From the NCBI RefSeq assembly GCF_900747795.2, contig NC_041404.2, positions 80,959,450 to 81,023,449 on the forward strand: a stretch of 64,000 bases of DNA. Direction: 5' to 3'. Below, piece after piece: positions 34,186 to 61,800 of the stretch. Both the position numbers and the translations under genes were made by a program. Origin of the DNA: Erpetoichthys calabaricus. Taxonomy: Eukaryota > Chordata > Cladistia > Polypteriformes > Polypteridae. Position 1 is the first letter of the stretch, and the number at the start of each line of letters is the position of its first letter. The notes under the pieces are model-generated. The model had not been told where the DNA came from. It was given only the letters and a program-made list of their open reading frames with translations, and ran no database searches.

Positions 34186-34469
34186 CTGAATGAAACAGTT
34201 TTAAAGAATTTACATTTAAATTGGAAAATTTAAAATGGAAAATTTACAAACAATACAAGAAGACATGCGAAAAGACATGTGCTGAAAACATCAATGCTAT
34301 TCAATCAATTTTATGTTTTGAAACATCATTGCATATACAGCATATACAGCATATGCTGCATTCTGTAGTATGTATAATTTATTGTCAGTGTTCTGGGGAA
34401 TCATGCAATTAATAATTTCATTGTACTATGTACACAATGTTCCATGTACCAATAACAAAAAACTTGAAC

Positions 34470-35494
34470 TTTATTCAGTATATACTCTTTATATCTTTTA
34501 TTAACAAAAGTGGTGTGCAAAGTCAAAATAAAGCATTTTCTATAGATATTTAACTGAAGAAGAAAAACTTAGAAGTTAGTGTTTGCATAAGTATTCAAGC
34601 TCTATACATTACTTTGTTGAGATCCCTTTTGTTGCAATAACAGCCTTAATTATTTTGGCATCAGTTTTTCTCATTGTTCAGGAGTGAGTCTTCCCCATTG
34701 TTCTTGGCAGAATTTACAGAGATCCTCTAGTTTGGTGGGGTGGTGTTATGCTTAGGGTCATTGTCATGCTAAAGGATGCATCTTCTCCCAAGCTATAGAT
34801 TAATAGCAGACTGGAACAAGTTCTCCTGCAATATTGTACGGAATTTGTGTCTTTCCACTGTCCCTTCAACTATGACAAGATTCCCAGTCCCAGCATATGA
34901 AAAGCATCCCCATAGTATGATGCTGCCACCACCATATTTCACCATAGGTTTGGTGCTTCTTGAGGCATGCACAGTGTTAGTTTTACGTTACATATACCTC
35001 TTTGAGTCTGATTTCTGTGATAAACCTTCCACTTTCTGATGATGGGTCCAACAGTGTTTAACAGGACATTCAAACTCTTTGATATTTTTGTAGCCATCCC
35101 TGCCTTGTACATTTCAATGACTTTGTTTCTCACATCATCAGAATGCTCCTGTGTCTTCATTTTGCAGTGATTGTCCAACTAAGACTATGGCCTTACAAAG
35201 AGTGCTTTTTATATCCAGAGATATTAAGGACTCGCAAGTAGTACTTAATTATGTTTAATTATGACTGTCAAGTGGCTGTCATCTTTGTATTATTTGTGAT
35301 TCATTTGTCATTTGTGTAAACCTGGAGCTTCCAAAGCACAGAGGTTTAAATACATAAGTAAAAGTAACTTTTGAGTTTTTCATCTTCAGAGTTCACATTA
35401 AAAATACAGAATGGATAAATATGTGTACAAATCTTTTGTTATGCAGAAAATTATGATGACTTTCAAGGGGATTGAATACTTTTGCATGCCACTG
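34470..35494 (-). mobile_element. decayed Tc1-like element
   Basis: The right end TTTTGCATGCCACTG-TA is intact; the left terminal repeat is eroded and its position approximate. On the minus strand the N-terminal DNA-binding part reads MKTQEHSDDVRNKVIEMYKA and NTVGPIIRKWKVYHRNQTQR. The catalytic part is in broken frames (complement of CATAGTATGATGCTGCCACC and CTTAGGGTCATTGTCATGCT). Non-functional. Confidence 0.8.
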
Positions 35495-35749
35495 TAAAAG
35501 GAAACCAAATGGTAACATCATTGTTAGCTGGGCAAACCACAATGTTATCGGAAGGATATCCATTGGTTAGTAAACATATATCTTGCCACATCACAGGAAA
35601 CCGAATTCCCCAGTATTAATGTCATAACATTTCAATGAAATATATTAAGATATCCATAGATTAAAAAAGGACTTTGATGTTGAGCTTCTAAAACTTTATC
35701 AAAAAATATGATCTCAAATTGAGTAGTATGAACAATAAGAACAGTTCAA
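35495..35749. other. unassigned stretch
   Basis: Short AT-rich stretch between the Tc1 and the LINE; nothing seen. Confidence 0.4.
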
Positions 35750-36440
35750 ATGGTTTTAAATAAAAACTGGGTGTCATCCCACATCAGTAACATCTCCCTG
35801 ACTGCATATTTTCACCTGCGTAACATTAATTGTATTCGCCCCTCCCTCACTCCCCACACCACTGCTATCCTTGTTCATAGCCTTGTCACTTCTTGTCTGG
35901 ATTATTATAATTCCTTTTTTTTTGGTCTTTCTCACAAATCTCTTTATAAGCTTCAACTGGTCCAGAATTCAACTGCCTGCATCATTACTAGAACCCCCTC
36001 TATTCACCGTATCACTCCTGTCTTGCAGCAGCTTCACTGGCTTCAAGTTAAGTTCAGCATTCAATTCAAAATTCCTCTGTTAACTTTTAAGGATATCCAC
36101 AACCTTGCCCCTCCATATCTGTCCAACCTCCTCCATGTTACCATTCCCTCCCGCACCCTTATATCCTCTGCTCCCCAGCTCTGGAACTCATTACCATCTG
36201 AGCTTAGAAATTCTGAATCATTCTCACTTTTCAAATCTAAACTTAAAACTCATCTGTTTAAGACTGCTTTTTCTCTTTGACTACAATTGCTCTGTCTGAT
36301 TTTAAATTTTGTATTTTAGTTTTGTTTATAATGCGTGTTTCATCTATTGTTCGGTGCCCTTGAGTGTTTTAGAAAGGCGCCTAGGAATAAATAAAATGCA
36401 TTATTATTATTAATTATTATTATTATTATTAACAGGCAAC
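35750..36440 (+). mobile_element. L2-like LINE 3' end, C-terminal ORF2
   Basis: A 176-codon open frame includes [80 protein letters not shown] and [20 protein letters not shown]. This is the conserved region after the RT domain of L2-type fish LINEs. The stop is near 36,278; a 3' UTR with GGCGCCTAGGAATAAATAAA and an ATT-repeat tail follows. The 5' truncation removed endonuclease and RT. Confidence 0.82.
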
Positions 36441-36537
36441 AATTAATCCAATGAAAAGTACACAGTACATGAAAACCAGCATTCATATTAGTGTAGCGAT
36501 ATTGCATGATATTTACATTTGCCGATATTTTAAAGTG

Positions 36538-36913
36538 GGGCGGCACGGTGGCGCAGTGGGTAGCGCTGCTGCCTCGCAGTTGGGAGATCTGGGGACCCGG
36601 GTTCACTTCCCGGGTCCTCCCTCTGTGGAGTTTGCATGTTCTCCCCGTGTCTGCGTGGGTTTCCTCCGGGCGCTCCGGTTTCCTCCCATAGTCCAAAGAC
36701 ATGCAGGTTAGGTGGATTGGCGATTCTAAATTGGCCCTAGTGTGTGCTTGGTGTGTGGGTGTGTTTGTGTGTGTCCTGCGGTGGGTTGGCACCCTGCCCA
36801 GGATTGGTTCCTGCCTTGTGCCCTGTGTTGGCTGGGATTGGCTCCAGCAGACCCCCGTGACTCTGTGTTCGGATTCAGCGGGTTGGAAAATGGATGGATG
36901 GATGGATGGATGG
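36538..36913 (+). mobile_element. full-length tRNA-derived SINE (376 bp)
   Basis: Starts GGGCGGCACGGTGGCGCAGT. Pol III A box TGGCGCAGTGG at 36,549-36,559 and B box GGTTCACTTCC at 36,600-36,610 have tRNA-like spacing. The body is shared by all family copies here, and the tail GGTTGGAAAATGGATGGATG is followed by (GGAT)n. Exact 13-bp duplications ATATTTTAAAGTG at 36,525-36,537 and 36,914-36,926. Youngest and best reference copy in the window. Confidence 0.96.
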
Positions 36914-37059
36914 ATATTTTAAAGTGCACTGAAGTCATTTTTGATTATACCATAATCAACAAATAAAGTTACCGTTACGTTGGCAGGTGGGACAAACCTA
37001 CCAGTAAAAATGTTACACAATGATTTGATTTAGGAACAGCGTGCTTTTTAACAGATATT

Positions 37060-37350
37060 CTGGCTCGGAAGTCCAGATCACTTAAGATTTAATGGATAAA
37101 CGTGTTACGTAAGAACCCGTAATGACTCAACATCCAATATCTGGAGCCAAAATGTCTGCCGCATTCGACCAGTTTCCCGGAAATAACTGTCCAGGTCCGC
37201 AACCCGGAAGAGGACGCGATAACGAGGCTTTATCAACAAAATCATCAACAAGACGAATGAGAGAGGCTGTCAAAGCAATGGGTGCGAGAACTGTGCCTGA
37301 AAGTTCCTGTTTTACGTAGACAAGCGGGCTGTAGTTTTTCACGGCATGTG
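37060..37350 (+). promoter_or_regulatory. CpG-rich promoter and likely non-coding exon 1 of wdr45
   Basis: CpG-dense block in AT-rich DNA with an ETS-like CCCGGAAGAGG and CGCATTCGACC. It lies about 0.6-0.9 kb upstream of the wdr45 start codon. Frames through it have no recognisable protein. The exact start site and donor are not certain; GTAAGT at 37,497 is one candidate donor. Confidence 0.5.
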
Positions 37351-37954
37351 TCCTCTTCGAATTATTTAATGGTTAGTCTTAATTATAGGTTTTATTCGGC
37401 GCTTTAGTAAACGTTAATATGCTGTTTAGTTTAACTTGCAACTAATTCTATACCAAGTTATTATATTTATAATCCTGTATGTTTTGTGACAAACCGTAAG
37501 TGTTTATTGAAGTTGACATCGGTGATGTCGAGAACGGCTAAATATCAGATGAGCTTTATTGTTTGCTTCAAGGAACTTAAACTCCTTTATTTTTCTATTT
37601 CTAAGTGGTTGGAAAGTTGTTGATTCGTAACAAAGCAACCAGCGTATTGTTTCCGACAAAATTTAAAAATCACAGGTGTGTATCACATAGAATTCGCTTC
37701 AAGCATCTCTGGAATTTCGCTACATCATGTAATCACTTGTCTACCGTTATTAAAATTGTGATTTATTATCGTAAAAGTATATATTGAACTACGGTCTTAT
37801 TTACGTTCATTCTAAGTAGTAAAATTGCACAGTCAAGTGTAGGCTCAAAATGCACATTATGAACACAATTATTTAATCAAAGTTGTTCTTCCCATCCGTT
37901 TCAACAGCTTAAATCTTCAACATTTACAAGAAATTGTGAGAATCACTTTCCAAC

Positions 37955-53231
<15,277 letters not shown>

Positions 53232-55200
53232 ACAGATGATTTGTTGTTAAGCCTGTATAGACATTTTTATCCAGTAAGAGAATCATCCTGGTGTGGCAAC
53301 ATTCATCCCAAAGCAGCAAGAGATAAAAGGGGAACTCTTTATTGTAGCAAATTAAGTAATAGCACCCTTGGTATTTGGGTGTAAAATTTATAGGTTTTGG
53401 CATAATTTTTAGTTTCATGTTTTTGGATTTTTAAAGCTGGTATTAAAACATTTTGTTTCTCTCATATATATTATATAATTATATAAATATATTATATAAT
53501 GGTTACTCATATTTCAGTAGATTAACAGAGCGACCCATTACCACATTTCATTTAAGTGATTTAAAATATGTAACTAAAATAGATTTTCATTGAATATGCA
53601 TTATGCTGCTCCTGTTAGTAAATATTTTAATTTTGGTTATGTCTGTAAATCAAAAGTTTAGTCTATTGAATCTATTCAGAATGCATAATGTTCACACTGC
53701 TGTGTACAATTTATTCCATACAAATTAAGAATATTTTAAATAGGATCTGCATTCATAGTGAACTTTCAGAGTTCTTATAAGAGTTTTAAAATATATATAA
53801 ATATGTTATTAAAATGTCTATGTAAAATGTAAATTATTAAATCGCCATTTTTGCACATTCTCTTTTTACTATCTAGTTCTTTCAAGTACTCACCTTTCTG
53901 TGGTAAAAACAGTATCAGCATCACTCTTTCTAAAGCCTCTTTTGAAGTTATAATTTATAAAGCAAACTTTTTGAATAACTAAAATGTATTTTGCTTAAGA
54001 TTAATGCCTTGTTTGTTACTAATTCAATTAAGGGCAACAAATTTTCATCAATGTTTTGACTAAATTCCACAACATGGGATGTGAGTGATTATTTACAGCT
54101 AAATGGTACGAATAAGCATCATAATTATCTAGACAAAATGGTATATAACCAGAATGTCAAATGGTATATACAGTAGCTTCTTACATAAATTATTTATGAG
54201 GCATAGAAAGATGTTTAGGAACTACAGCAATATCTGCATTATTTTTATTGCATTTATTTTGATGGTTTTTTTTTTTTTTTTATTATTATTTTATATAACT
54301 TTGGTTACATTTATAAAGGAATAGATGCATTTAGTCCTGGGCATGATTAAAAATGCCCATATTGTTGAGTTGAACTTTAACATAAATTTAAACAAGACCA
54401 ATAATGATTAATTTTATGGCAAACATTGTTGTGGGATGTCTTTAAAAAAATAAGGGAAATTACAGTAAATACAAAAACATGCCTTGTCTGTGCTAGCAGA
54501 ATAATATACCAGAAATGTAGAGTAAATATCATGATGAAGTTTTACTTTGGAAATGCAACAGAAAAATGTTTTTACACTTTCAGTTTGAACGTCACAAACT
54601 TCATAGAGGGATATAAATGACACTGTACTGACGGGATATTTACTGAAAACTGCATGGAGTCACTTTGGTATAGAATAATTATGTCCTGCTCATGTAATTG
54701 TGTTAGAACTCCAAACTTTCTAGGTGCAGCAGAATATGGAAATTGATTTAAAAAAGAAATGTAACATATTCTAGACAATAGGCACAACGTTTTTTCATTT
54801 GGTGAAGAACAGAACTTGGGCAGCAGAATTTTGAACCTGTTGCAATCTGCTAATACTTTGTGCAGAACAATAGATGAAGTTATTGGGAAGAAAGGTAAGA
54901 ATAACAGCATAACAGAGTGCTGTTGCATTTGAAATAAATAAGTGTTAAGTGGTAATGTTTTTGTCTGCAGCTCAAACTTTATGTTACTAGTAACAAGAAA
55001 TGGAAGCGTTTATATTTTGTTAATCTGAATGAGTGTAAAACCAGCTATGCTGGTTTGTGACCAAAAAAAAAAAAACTTTCATTCTGCTAATGCAGGTTTG
55101 CAAGTTTGCCATAAATAACATTATACCAGATGTGCTCTGTAGCAAAAGGATTTGACGCCAGTATTGGAGAGTGTGTAATGTGAGGTAGTGTGGATTAATA
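53232..55200. other. wdr45 3' UTR and downstream flank
   Basis: The first few hundred bases are probably wdr45 3' UTR. The rest is AT-rich without a gene. The 54,780-54,930 part (GCAGCAGAATTTTGAACCTG) has a repeat-like feel but I cannot classify it. Confidence 0.45.
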
Positions 55201-55259
55201 TCTTCTTATTTTGCTCGAAACCTCTTAGCAGGGGTTAGCCATCCGGATACTCTCTCTAT

Positions 55260-55460
55260 TTATCCCTACGTGCAGCATTTTCTACCCTCAGATCTAGCAC
55301 CTTCAAATCTCTTGCCACCATGCCTCTCTACCTTAAGCCTCTGCCTTCCTCTCAATCCTCTTCCTTCCACTGTTCTGTGTACAAAGTGCTCAAACAACCT
55401 CATTCTAATTTCCATCACTTTCTCCACAATACACCTGACCCTTACCATTTTGTGAACTTC
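55260..55460 (-). mobile_element. LINE C-terminal fragment
   Basis: The minus frame reads MVRVRCIVEKVMEIRMRLFE, RTVEGRGLRGRQRLKVERHG. The basic R.GR.R...W.D-like region resembles the extreme C-terminus of RTE-type reverse transcriptases. Short and diverged, so the family is tentative. Confidence 0.45.
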
Positions 55461-55582
55461 CTCATTTGTTTTTCTTTCTATTAAACAGACCTCCAGCAGC
55501 CATCTCAGTGTGAATATTTATTTTCTAATTACCTCTTCCAAGTAAAAAAAAATATATATACAGTATATCACACACGCAAACA

Positions 55583-56952
55583 CAGTGGGGAAAAATTTAT
55601 TTAATACTTAGTAGAAAATCCTTTGTTGGTAATGACAGCTTCAAGATGCTTCCTATATGGAGAAACTAGTCGCATGCATTGCTCAGGTGTGATTTTGGCC
55701 CATTCTTCCACACAAACTGTCTTTAAATATTGAAGGTTCTGGGGGCCTCTTCTATGAACTCTGATCTTCAGTTCTTTCCATAGATTTTCAATTGGATTCA
55801 AGTCCAGTGATTGACTGGGTCTTTCTATCAGCTTTATTTTCTTTCTCTGAAACCAATAAAATACTTGGCTGTGTGTTTGGGATTATTGTGTTGCTGAAAT
55901 GTCCACCCTCGTTTCATCTTCAGCATCCTGGTAGATGGCAGCAGATTCTTATCAAGAATGTCCTGGTTCATTTTTCCATTCATCCTTCCTTCAATTATAT
56001 GAAGTCTGCCAGTACCACACCATGATGTTCCCACCTCCAAACTTCACTGTTGGTATGATGTTTTTGGGGTGATGTACAGTGCCATTTCTCCTCTAAACAT
56101 GGTGTGTGCAATAATATCCAAAGAGCTGAATTTTGGTCTCATCTGACTAGACTATATTCTCCAAGTATTTCAATGGCTTGTCCAAATGTTGTGCAGCAAA
56201 CTTTAAATGAGTTTCAACATGCCTTTTCTTCAGCAGTGGAGTCTTACGCAGTGAGCATGCATAGAGGCCATGGCGGTTGAGTGCATTACTTATTGTTTTC
56301 TTTGAAACAGCTGTACCTGCTAATTCCAGGTCTTTCTGAAGCTCTCTGTGAGTGGTCTTTGGTTCTTGGACAACTCTTCTGATTATTCTTTTGACTCCTT
56401 TGACAGAAATCTTGCGAGGAGCACCTGGTCATGGCCAGTTTATGGTGAAATGATGTTCTTTCCACTTCCGGATTATGTACCCAATGGTGCTCACTGGAAC
56501 ATTCAGACATTTAGAAATACGTTTGTAACCAATGCCATCAGTATGTTTTGCAACAATATGGTTGCAAAGGTCTTCAGAGAGCTCTTTGCTTTACCCCATC
56601 ATGAGATGCTTCTTGTGTGACATCTTGGTAATGAGAAACCCTTTTATGGTCTATCAATTAGGACTAAACCAGCTGATATTAATTTGCACTGATAGAGGGG
56701 CAGGATTGCTTTCTAAATACTGACAGATTTCAGCTGGTTTTCTTGGCTTTCCATGCCTTTTTGGACCTCCTTTTCTTTATGTGTTCAATACTTATTCCAC
56801 TTTATTACACATAATTTATGGACTTGTTTATTTTGATTTCTTTGTATGTGTGGATTACTTGGGTTGCTACTGACGTCTGGTGTAAATTTCATGTCAGTAG
56901 CCCCATTAGAAATATATTTACTGAGAAAAATAAATACTTATTTTCCCCACTA
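55583..56952 (-). mobile_element. Tc1-like transposon, decayed
   Basis: Ends CAGTGGGGAAAAATTTATTT (left) and AAATACTTATTTTCCCCACT (right) are inverted repeats of the same class as the element at the window start. Minus-strand transposase pieces: MNPIENLWKELKIRVHRRGP and AVITNKGFSTKY at the C-terminus, [20 protein letters not shown] and [16 protein letters not shown] in another frame. The second catalytic residue reads N in QQHNNPKH rather than the usual D. Several frameshifts. Confidence 0.88.
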
Positions 56953-59189
56953 CTAGCAATGAAAATTGAACAGTCTCAGTCACTACTTCTCTTGTTCACT
57001 GTGTTATAAGAATACTTTATAATTTACCAAAAAGCAGTTGTTACAGTTACTAATTATAGGTACTGCTATGAAAACTTAATAGAAATAGAGAATCTGGAAG
57101 CTCCTGGGTTCAAGTCTCCAGCTATTTTATGCTCAAAAACAGGTAAAAGAGCTGCTCATCGTCATATAGAAAAATAATTCTAGTAACATTCGGCTTAACT
57201 TGTATCGATTCATTAACAATTTCAGCAGCAAGGAGAACATGCTCAATGAGATACCAATGTACCTTGGAATTCATTCAGTCACATCCACATTTTTTCCTAG
57301 CCAATTAGGACTCTGCAAATCACCTGACATCATATCTTTAAATGGTCTGTGTATACACAGTGGAGAACTCCTTACATTTCACACAAGAGCTATTCAAGCC
57401 AATAATCAAACCACAGCCTCAGTACTGTGAAGTAGCAAAATCGCCTTCACCCCATGACACTATATTACAAATGAAATAAAAAGTTAATTCATCGTGAAGT
57501 TGGTGATAAATAAGTAGAAATCAGTAAGGTGCTGCTGACCAAATTAAATTAACTGCTAATAAAAGTAACCAAAAGAGGAATGCTATAGAATTGTGCCATT
57601 CAAGATAGTTTTCCAAACTAGAGGAGCCATTACTCCTCTATTTTCCTTGGATGACAGAATTATTTATGTGACTGTCTGTTCAATAAAACTTCAGGTTTAT
57701 TGTTGTGTACATGGTATACTGAGCTACAAAAGGGTACACTGACTACAAAAATACTCTCCATTTCAAAAAGAAAAAGAGCGAATGGAGAAGGAACTGATTT
57801 TTGAGCAAAATATTACATACTTGCATGATACTTTTGTAAGGAATTAGACCACTCATACATAAAGTATCTACACTCTTATGTATCATTTCATTTTTTCTTT
57901 GTTTAAGGGAAAAATGAATTCATTCTGATCAGATGCTGATTCTCAGCCCAGTCTAGTGACATTGTTTGTCCTTGTAATGTATGTAGCAACTGAACAGTGA
58001 GTGCTGTTTTGTCTGCTTGTCACCTGATTTGCTGCTGGTAAATGAAAAGTTGTACAAGGTAAGCTCACTGAAGGATACATCTAAAAAATGCTTCTAGCAA
58101 ATACAAAATGACAAAGAAAGAAAAAGTGTAAATCATTACAATTAATAAAATATAGCTGGTGTAGAGTGCAAAGCTGCAATGATCCAGTATATTGTGTATG
58201 GTACTTGCACATGATTTTTGAGATTCTTGAACTATGGTAATAGGATTCTAATTCAGATATAATCACTATCCTGGAACAATAAAAAAGATCCACAAAACAG
58301 CCTGAAGAATTGCAAAGCAGTTTTGTTGGCCAGTACTAGTAACTGAACAATACCTGAATATGTGTCCTTGGTTGTTACATATGCCATGTTCTCACATTAT
58401 TATAAAACCTTCATTTCAAAAAATGTATTGTCTCAAGTTAATTTTAATACATTTCTGTCCTTCTGTGTTTTCCGTTTTAAATCATGTATTTTATAATATT
58501 TATAACATATGTTAATTAGGTATTTCTCTGTTTAACAGACCACTAATGCCATTTGGATAAGTTTACCTTCTGATAATATCACATCATTACTGCACAATTA
58601 GTGATGTCACTGAACCCACAGGTGAAACAGAGCACCGCTTTTTTTTACTAAACAATAGGATATAATATTTATATGTATTTATTTGTGATGGGCAGCATAA
58701 CACTTAGCACTACTGAACACCCTGGATTTAAGTTCTACACATGGCAGTTGTTTCTGTGTAATTGGGACATTCATTGTGTGTATGAGTGAGTTTCTATTCC
58801 ATATCCCATTAACATCAGTGTCACATTAACTGTTAATTCTAAATAATCCCACGCGAGTAAGTGAATATGATCTGTGATGAACTTATACTCATTGCAGGTT
58901 TGATTTTTTCTTTGCACCCAGCAGATTGTGATGCTGTGGAATTTGCAGGTTCTTCCTGTGACTGGGCTTTTCCCAGTCAGCTTATTTGGTGACTGCAGTT
59001 TGGCACAGTTTAAGTAAGTGCATTAGTGATCCTAGATTGGAATAACTTGGCCAAGGTAAATTCCTGCCTTGTGTTTGATACTTCCAAGATAGGAAAATGT
59101 TTTCCATTACAGAATCAAGGGAAGGAGCCTAAGTGTATGATGAATCAGCTATGCAATAACATTTTGAAGAGGTATCACCACATATTATA
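56953..59189. other. AT-rich intergenic stretch with faint SINE relics
   Basis: No gene. Weak SINE-like text occurs at 57,290-57,430 (CCACAGCCTCAGTACTGTGA, minus) and 58,680-58,980 (GATGGGCAGCATAACACTTA, plus). Confidence 0.45.
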
Positions 59190-60820
59190 CCATGTTTCTT
59201 CGTGTCGGTCCCAAGCCCGAATAAACGGGGAGGGTTACGTCAGGAAGGGCATCCGGTGTAAAATTTTGCCAATTCAATATGCAGACAACAATACAAATTT
59301 CCACAGCGGATCAGTCGAGCCCTGGGTTAACAATTACTCTGGCGGTCCCCCTGCTACTCCTGTTTGGACTGCTCTACATGCGAGACGCTCTTTCTGCAGC
59401 TGGCCTTCTACCTGCTCCTGCTGCAACTGTCGGTAGCCTTTCCGATCCTCGGCTCCGGTCGGCTTACCCTGACAGTGACCTGGGAAATCCACCAACGGCC
59501 AAGGCTCTCACGTGGTGGACACCACGTTCCCAAGTCCCGATTCCCCGCGGTCTTCCGTGGAGAATCATCTACTTTCTCGTCACTCCCGTCCTTCATAAAC
59601 CTCTGCGGGAGCGACAACAACTACCGTACTACGCCTGGGGTGTCGGCCTCCCACCCAGGTTGTCTGTTCAGCTGCTATGAGCTTGTTCACTCACTCACTC
59701 ACTCGCACCGACACACTCGCTCTCTCTCCCTTCCATTCTTCTTTCCTGCAACCTCCGTTTCTTTCAGTCTTTCTTTTACTTTTCTTTCCTGTTCTTTCAG
59801 TTAAACCAGCTCGCGCTTCACTATATATGCGGGGAGAACATAGCAGCTGCAGCCCATTAGCCACAGGGACAATCATGGATGTGGGCAGTCTCTCACCTGA
59901 GCACTAAGGTGATAAACGCCCACACCGCAGCTCGCCCTGCGGCTTGCTATAGCCACCACGCCCCCTCGCTAAGCCGCGAGCGCGGCGATTATTTCAAATA
60001 AAACGGCCTTTGATGGAAGAGCTGTGGACCTATACCACCACAGACATTTACTGATGACATTGTGCTCTGTAGTGATATTAGGGAGCAGGTTGAGGAGACC
60101 CTGGAGAGGTGGCGATATGCTCTAGAGAGGAGAGGAATGAAGGTCAGTAGGAACAAGACAGAATATGTGTGTAAATGAGAGGGAGGTCAGTGGAATGGTG
60201 AGGATGCAGGGAGTAGAGTTGGCGAAGATGGATGAGTTTAAATGCTTGGGATCAACGGTACAGAGTAATGGGGATTGTGGAAGAGAGGTGAAAAAGATAG
60301 TGCAGACAGGTTGGAATGGGTGGAAAGAGTGTCAGGAGTGATTTGTGACAGATGGGTATCAGCAAGAGTGAAAGGGAAGGTCTACAGGACAGTAGTGAGA
60401 CCAGCTATGTTATATGGGTTGGAGACGGTGGCACTGACCAGAAAGCAGGAGATAGAGCTGGAGGTAGCACAGTTAAAGATGCTAAGATTTGCACTGGGTG
60501 TGACAAGGATGGATAGGATTAGAAATGAGGACATTAGAGGGTCAGCTCACGTTGGACGGTTGGGAGACAAAGTCAGAGAGGCGAGATTGCGTTGGTTTGA
60601 ACATGTGCAGAGGAGAGATGCTGGGTATATTGGGAGAAGGATGCTAAGGACAGAGCTGCCAGGGAAGAGGAAAAGAGGAAGGCCTAAGCAAAGGTTTATG
60701 GATATGGTGAGAGAGGACATGCAGGTGATGGGTGTGACAGAACAGTCAGAAAGGTATGGAAGAAGATGATCCGCTGTGGCAACCCCTAATGGGAGCAGCC
60801 GAAAGAAGAAGAAGAAGAAG
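59190..60820 (+). mobile_element. RTE-type LINE, deleted and interrupted
   Basis: The 5' part (GTGTCGGTCCCAAGCCCGAA, AGGAAGGGCATCCGGTGTAA) and the 3' part (60,042 on) flank foreign GC-rich sequence. The 3' part encodes RT and C-terminus: TDDIVLCSDIREQVEETLER (just after the active site, DD retained), YRTVVRPAMLYGLETVALTR, AQLKMLRFALGVTRMDRIRN, LRWFEHVQRRDAGYIGRRML and RGRPKQRFMDMVREDMQ. A 164-codon frame is open to 60,769. The end ATCCGCTGTGGCAACCCCTA plus (GAA)n is typical of RTE-X-type fish LINEs. Endonuclease and most of RT are missing. Confidence 0.8.
59345..60041 (+). mobile_element. GC-rich insert within the RTE LINE, possibly an LTR
   Basis: About 700 bp, clearly GC-richer than its surroundings. 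It has a pyrimidine-rich tract (59,690-59,800), a CACTATATATGCGG TATA-like box near 59,823 and CAAATAAAACGG near 59,996. TATA then poly(A) signal about 175 bp apart suggests an LTR in plus orientation. Open frames run through its left half (59,279-59,804) in three phases with no recognisable protein. Fossil of uncertain family. Confidence 0.4.
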
Positions 60821-60879
60821 ATGTTCCACGTGAAGTGTTATATGTCAGTTAATCCACCTGCAAAATATTTGAGTTGTAG

Positions 60880-60880
<1 letters not shown>

Positions 60881-60963
<83 letters not shown>
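60881..60963. repeat. (AGAT)n tetranucleotide array
   Basis: About 21 uninterrupted AGAT units, grown from the tail of the adjoining Rex1-like LINE end. Confidence 0.96.
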
Positions 60964-60965
<2 letters not shown>

Positions 60966-61075
60966 CTTTATTAATCCCAGGGGGAAATTCACATACTCCA
61001 GCAGCAAAAAATATTAAATTAAAGAGTAATAAAAAAATGCAGGTAAAAAACAGACAATAACTTGAATAATGTTCA
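60964..61075 (-). mobile_element. Rex1-like LINE 3' end
   Basis: ACTTTATTAATCCCAGGGGG followed by AAATTCACATACTCCAGCAG is the complement of the conserved Rex1-type 3' terminus. The AGAT array at its left is the LINE tail read on the opposite strand. Confidence 0.7.
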
Positions 61076-61529
61076 ACGTTTACCACCAATGTCATTGTAC
61101 TGTACTTCTTTTAGCTCCAGTACAAAAGATTTTAGATTTGGACTTGTAGGAGATACAGAAATATATAGTATGTTATTGCCAACAAGTGAAAACCTGCTCC
61201 TGAAATTTATATTCTGCAATCATCAGACAAATTATTTTTCAAAATAAATATTTTGTTATACATTTTTTCTCAAAACAATTCCAAAAATGCTAAAATGGTT
61301 AAAAATGTGCTTAGTTTAAAAATATGTATGGTTTCTGTTTGAAATAAAAGTACATCAACCTTGATCAGCTTAATCATTTGGGACCAATATAGAGTCACCA
61401 CAGATATATGCTATGGATTGTGGGAAGAAAACCCACTCAGGCACAGGGAGAAAGTGTAAAAGTACACATTCTGTAAACTGTAATCAGGTGTACAGGTAAT
61501 CCCTACACTACTGTGTCATCTTCCATCCA
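61076..61529. other. AT-rich stretch with an old SINE piece
   Basis: The 61,380-61,525 part (GGGACCAATATAGAGTCACC, GGGAAGAAAACCCACTCAGG) is a minus-strand SINE relic next to the better copy that follows. Confidence 0.5.
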
Positions 61530-61800
61530 TTTTCCTAAGCTGCTTATTATACAGGGCAAGATCCATAAGAAGCCTATCCTAACAATCATTGGGTGCAAGG
61601 ACAAACTCACACTCACCTGCTAGGGCCATTTTAGCAATGCTAATTCACCTAACCTGCATGTCTTTGAACTGTGGGAGGATACTCATGCAGACACAAGGAG
61701 AACATGCAAACTCCACGCAGGGAGCAGCCAGGACGCAAACCCAGGTCTCCTTACTGTGAGGCAGCAGCGCTACCTCTGTGCCAACATGCCACCTATGACA
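61530..61800 (-). mobile_element. SINE copy, minus strand
   Basis: Tail CCATCCATTTTCCTAAGCTG at the left, body ACCTAACCTGCATGTCTTTG and GAGAACATGCAAACTCCACG, head GAGGCAGCAGCGCTACC at the right. More diverged than the copies at 33.8 and 36.5 kb. The tail has the RTE-like form TAAGCAGCTTAGG in complement. Confidence 0.85.

Noticed and set aside
36538-36620. tRNA gene suggested by A and B boxes
   Set aside because: The boxes belong to the SINE head; no cloverleaf or anticodon arm of a working tRNA, and the same sequence recurs with SINE body and tail.
37122-37319. 65-codon frame upstream of wdr45 as an upstream gene
   Set aside because: It lies in a CpG-rich promoter block and matches nothing; more likely 5' UTR or promoter sequence.
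59279-59907. Leucine- or serine-rich frames of 76-146 codons as a secreted or membrane protein
   Set aside because: Three phases are open at once in a GC-rich pyrimidine tract; no start context, no family, and the block is an insert in a dead LINE.
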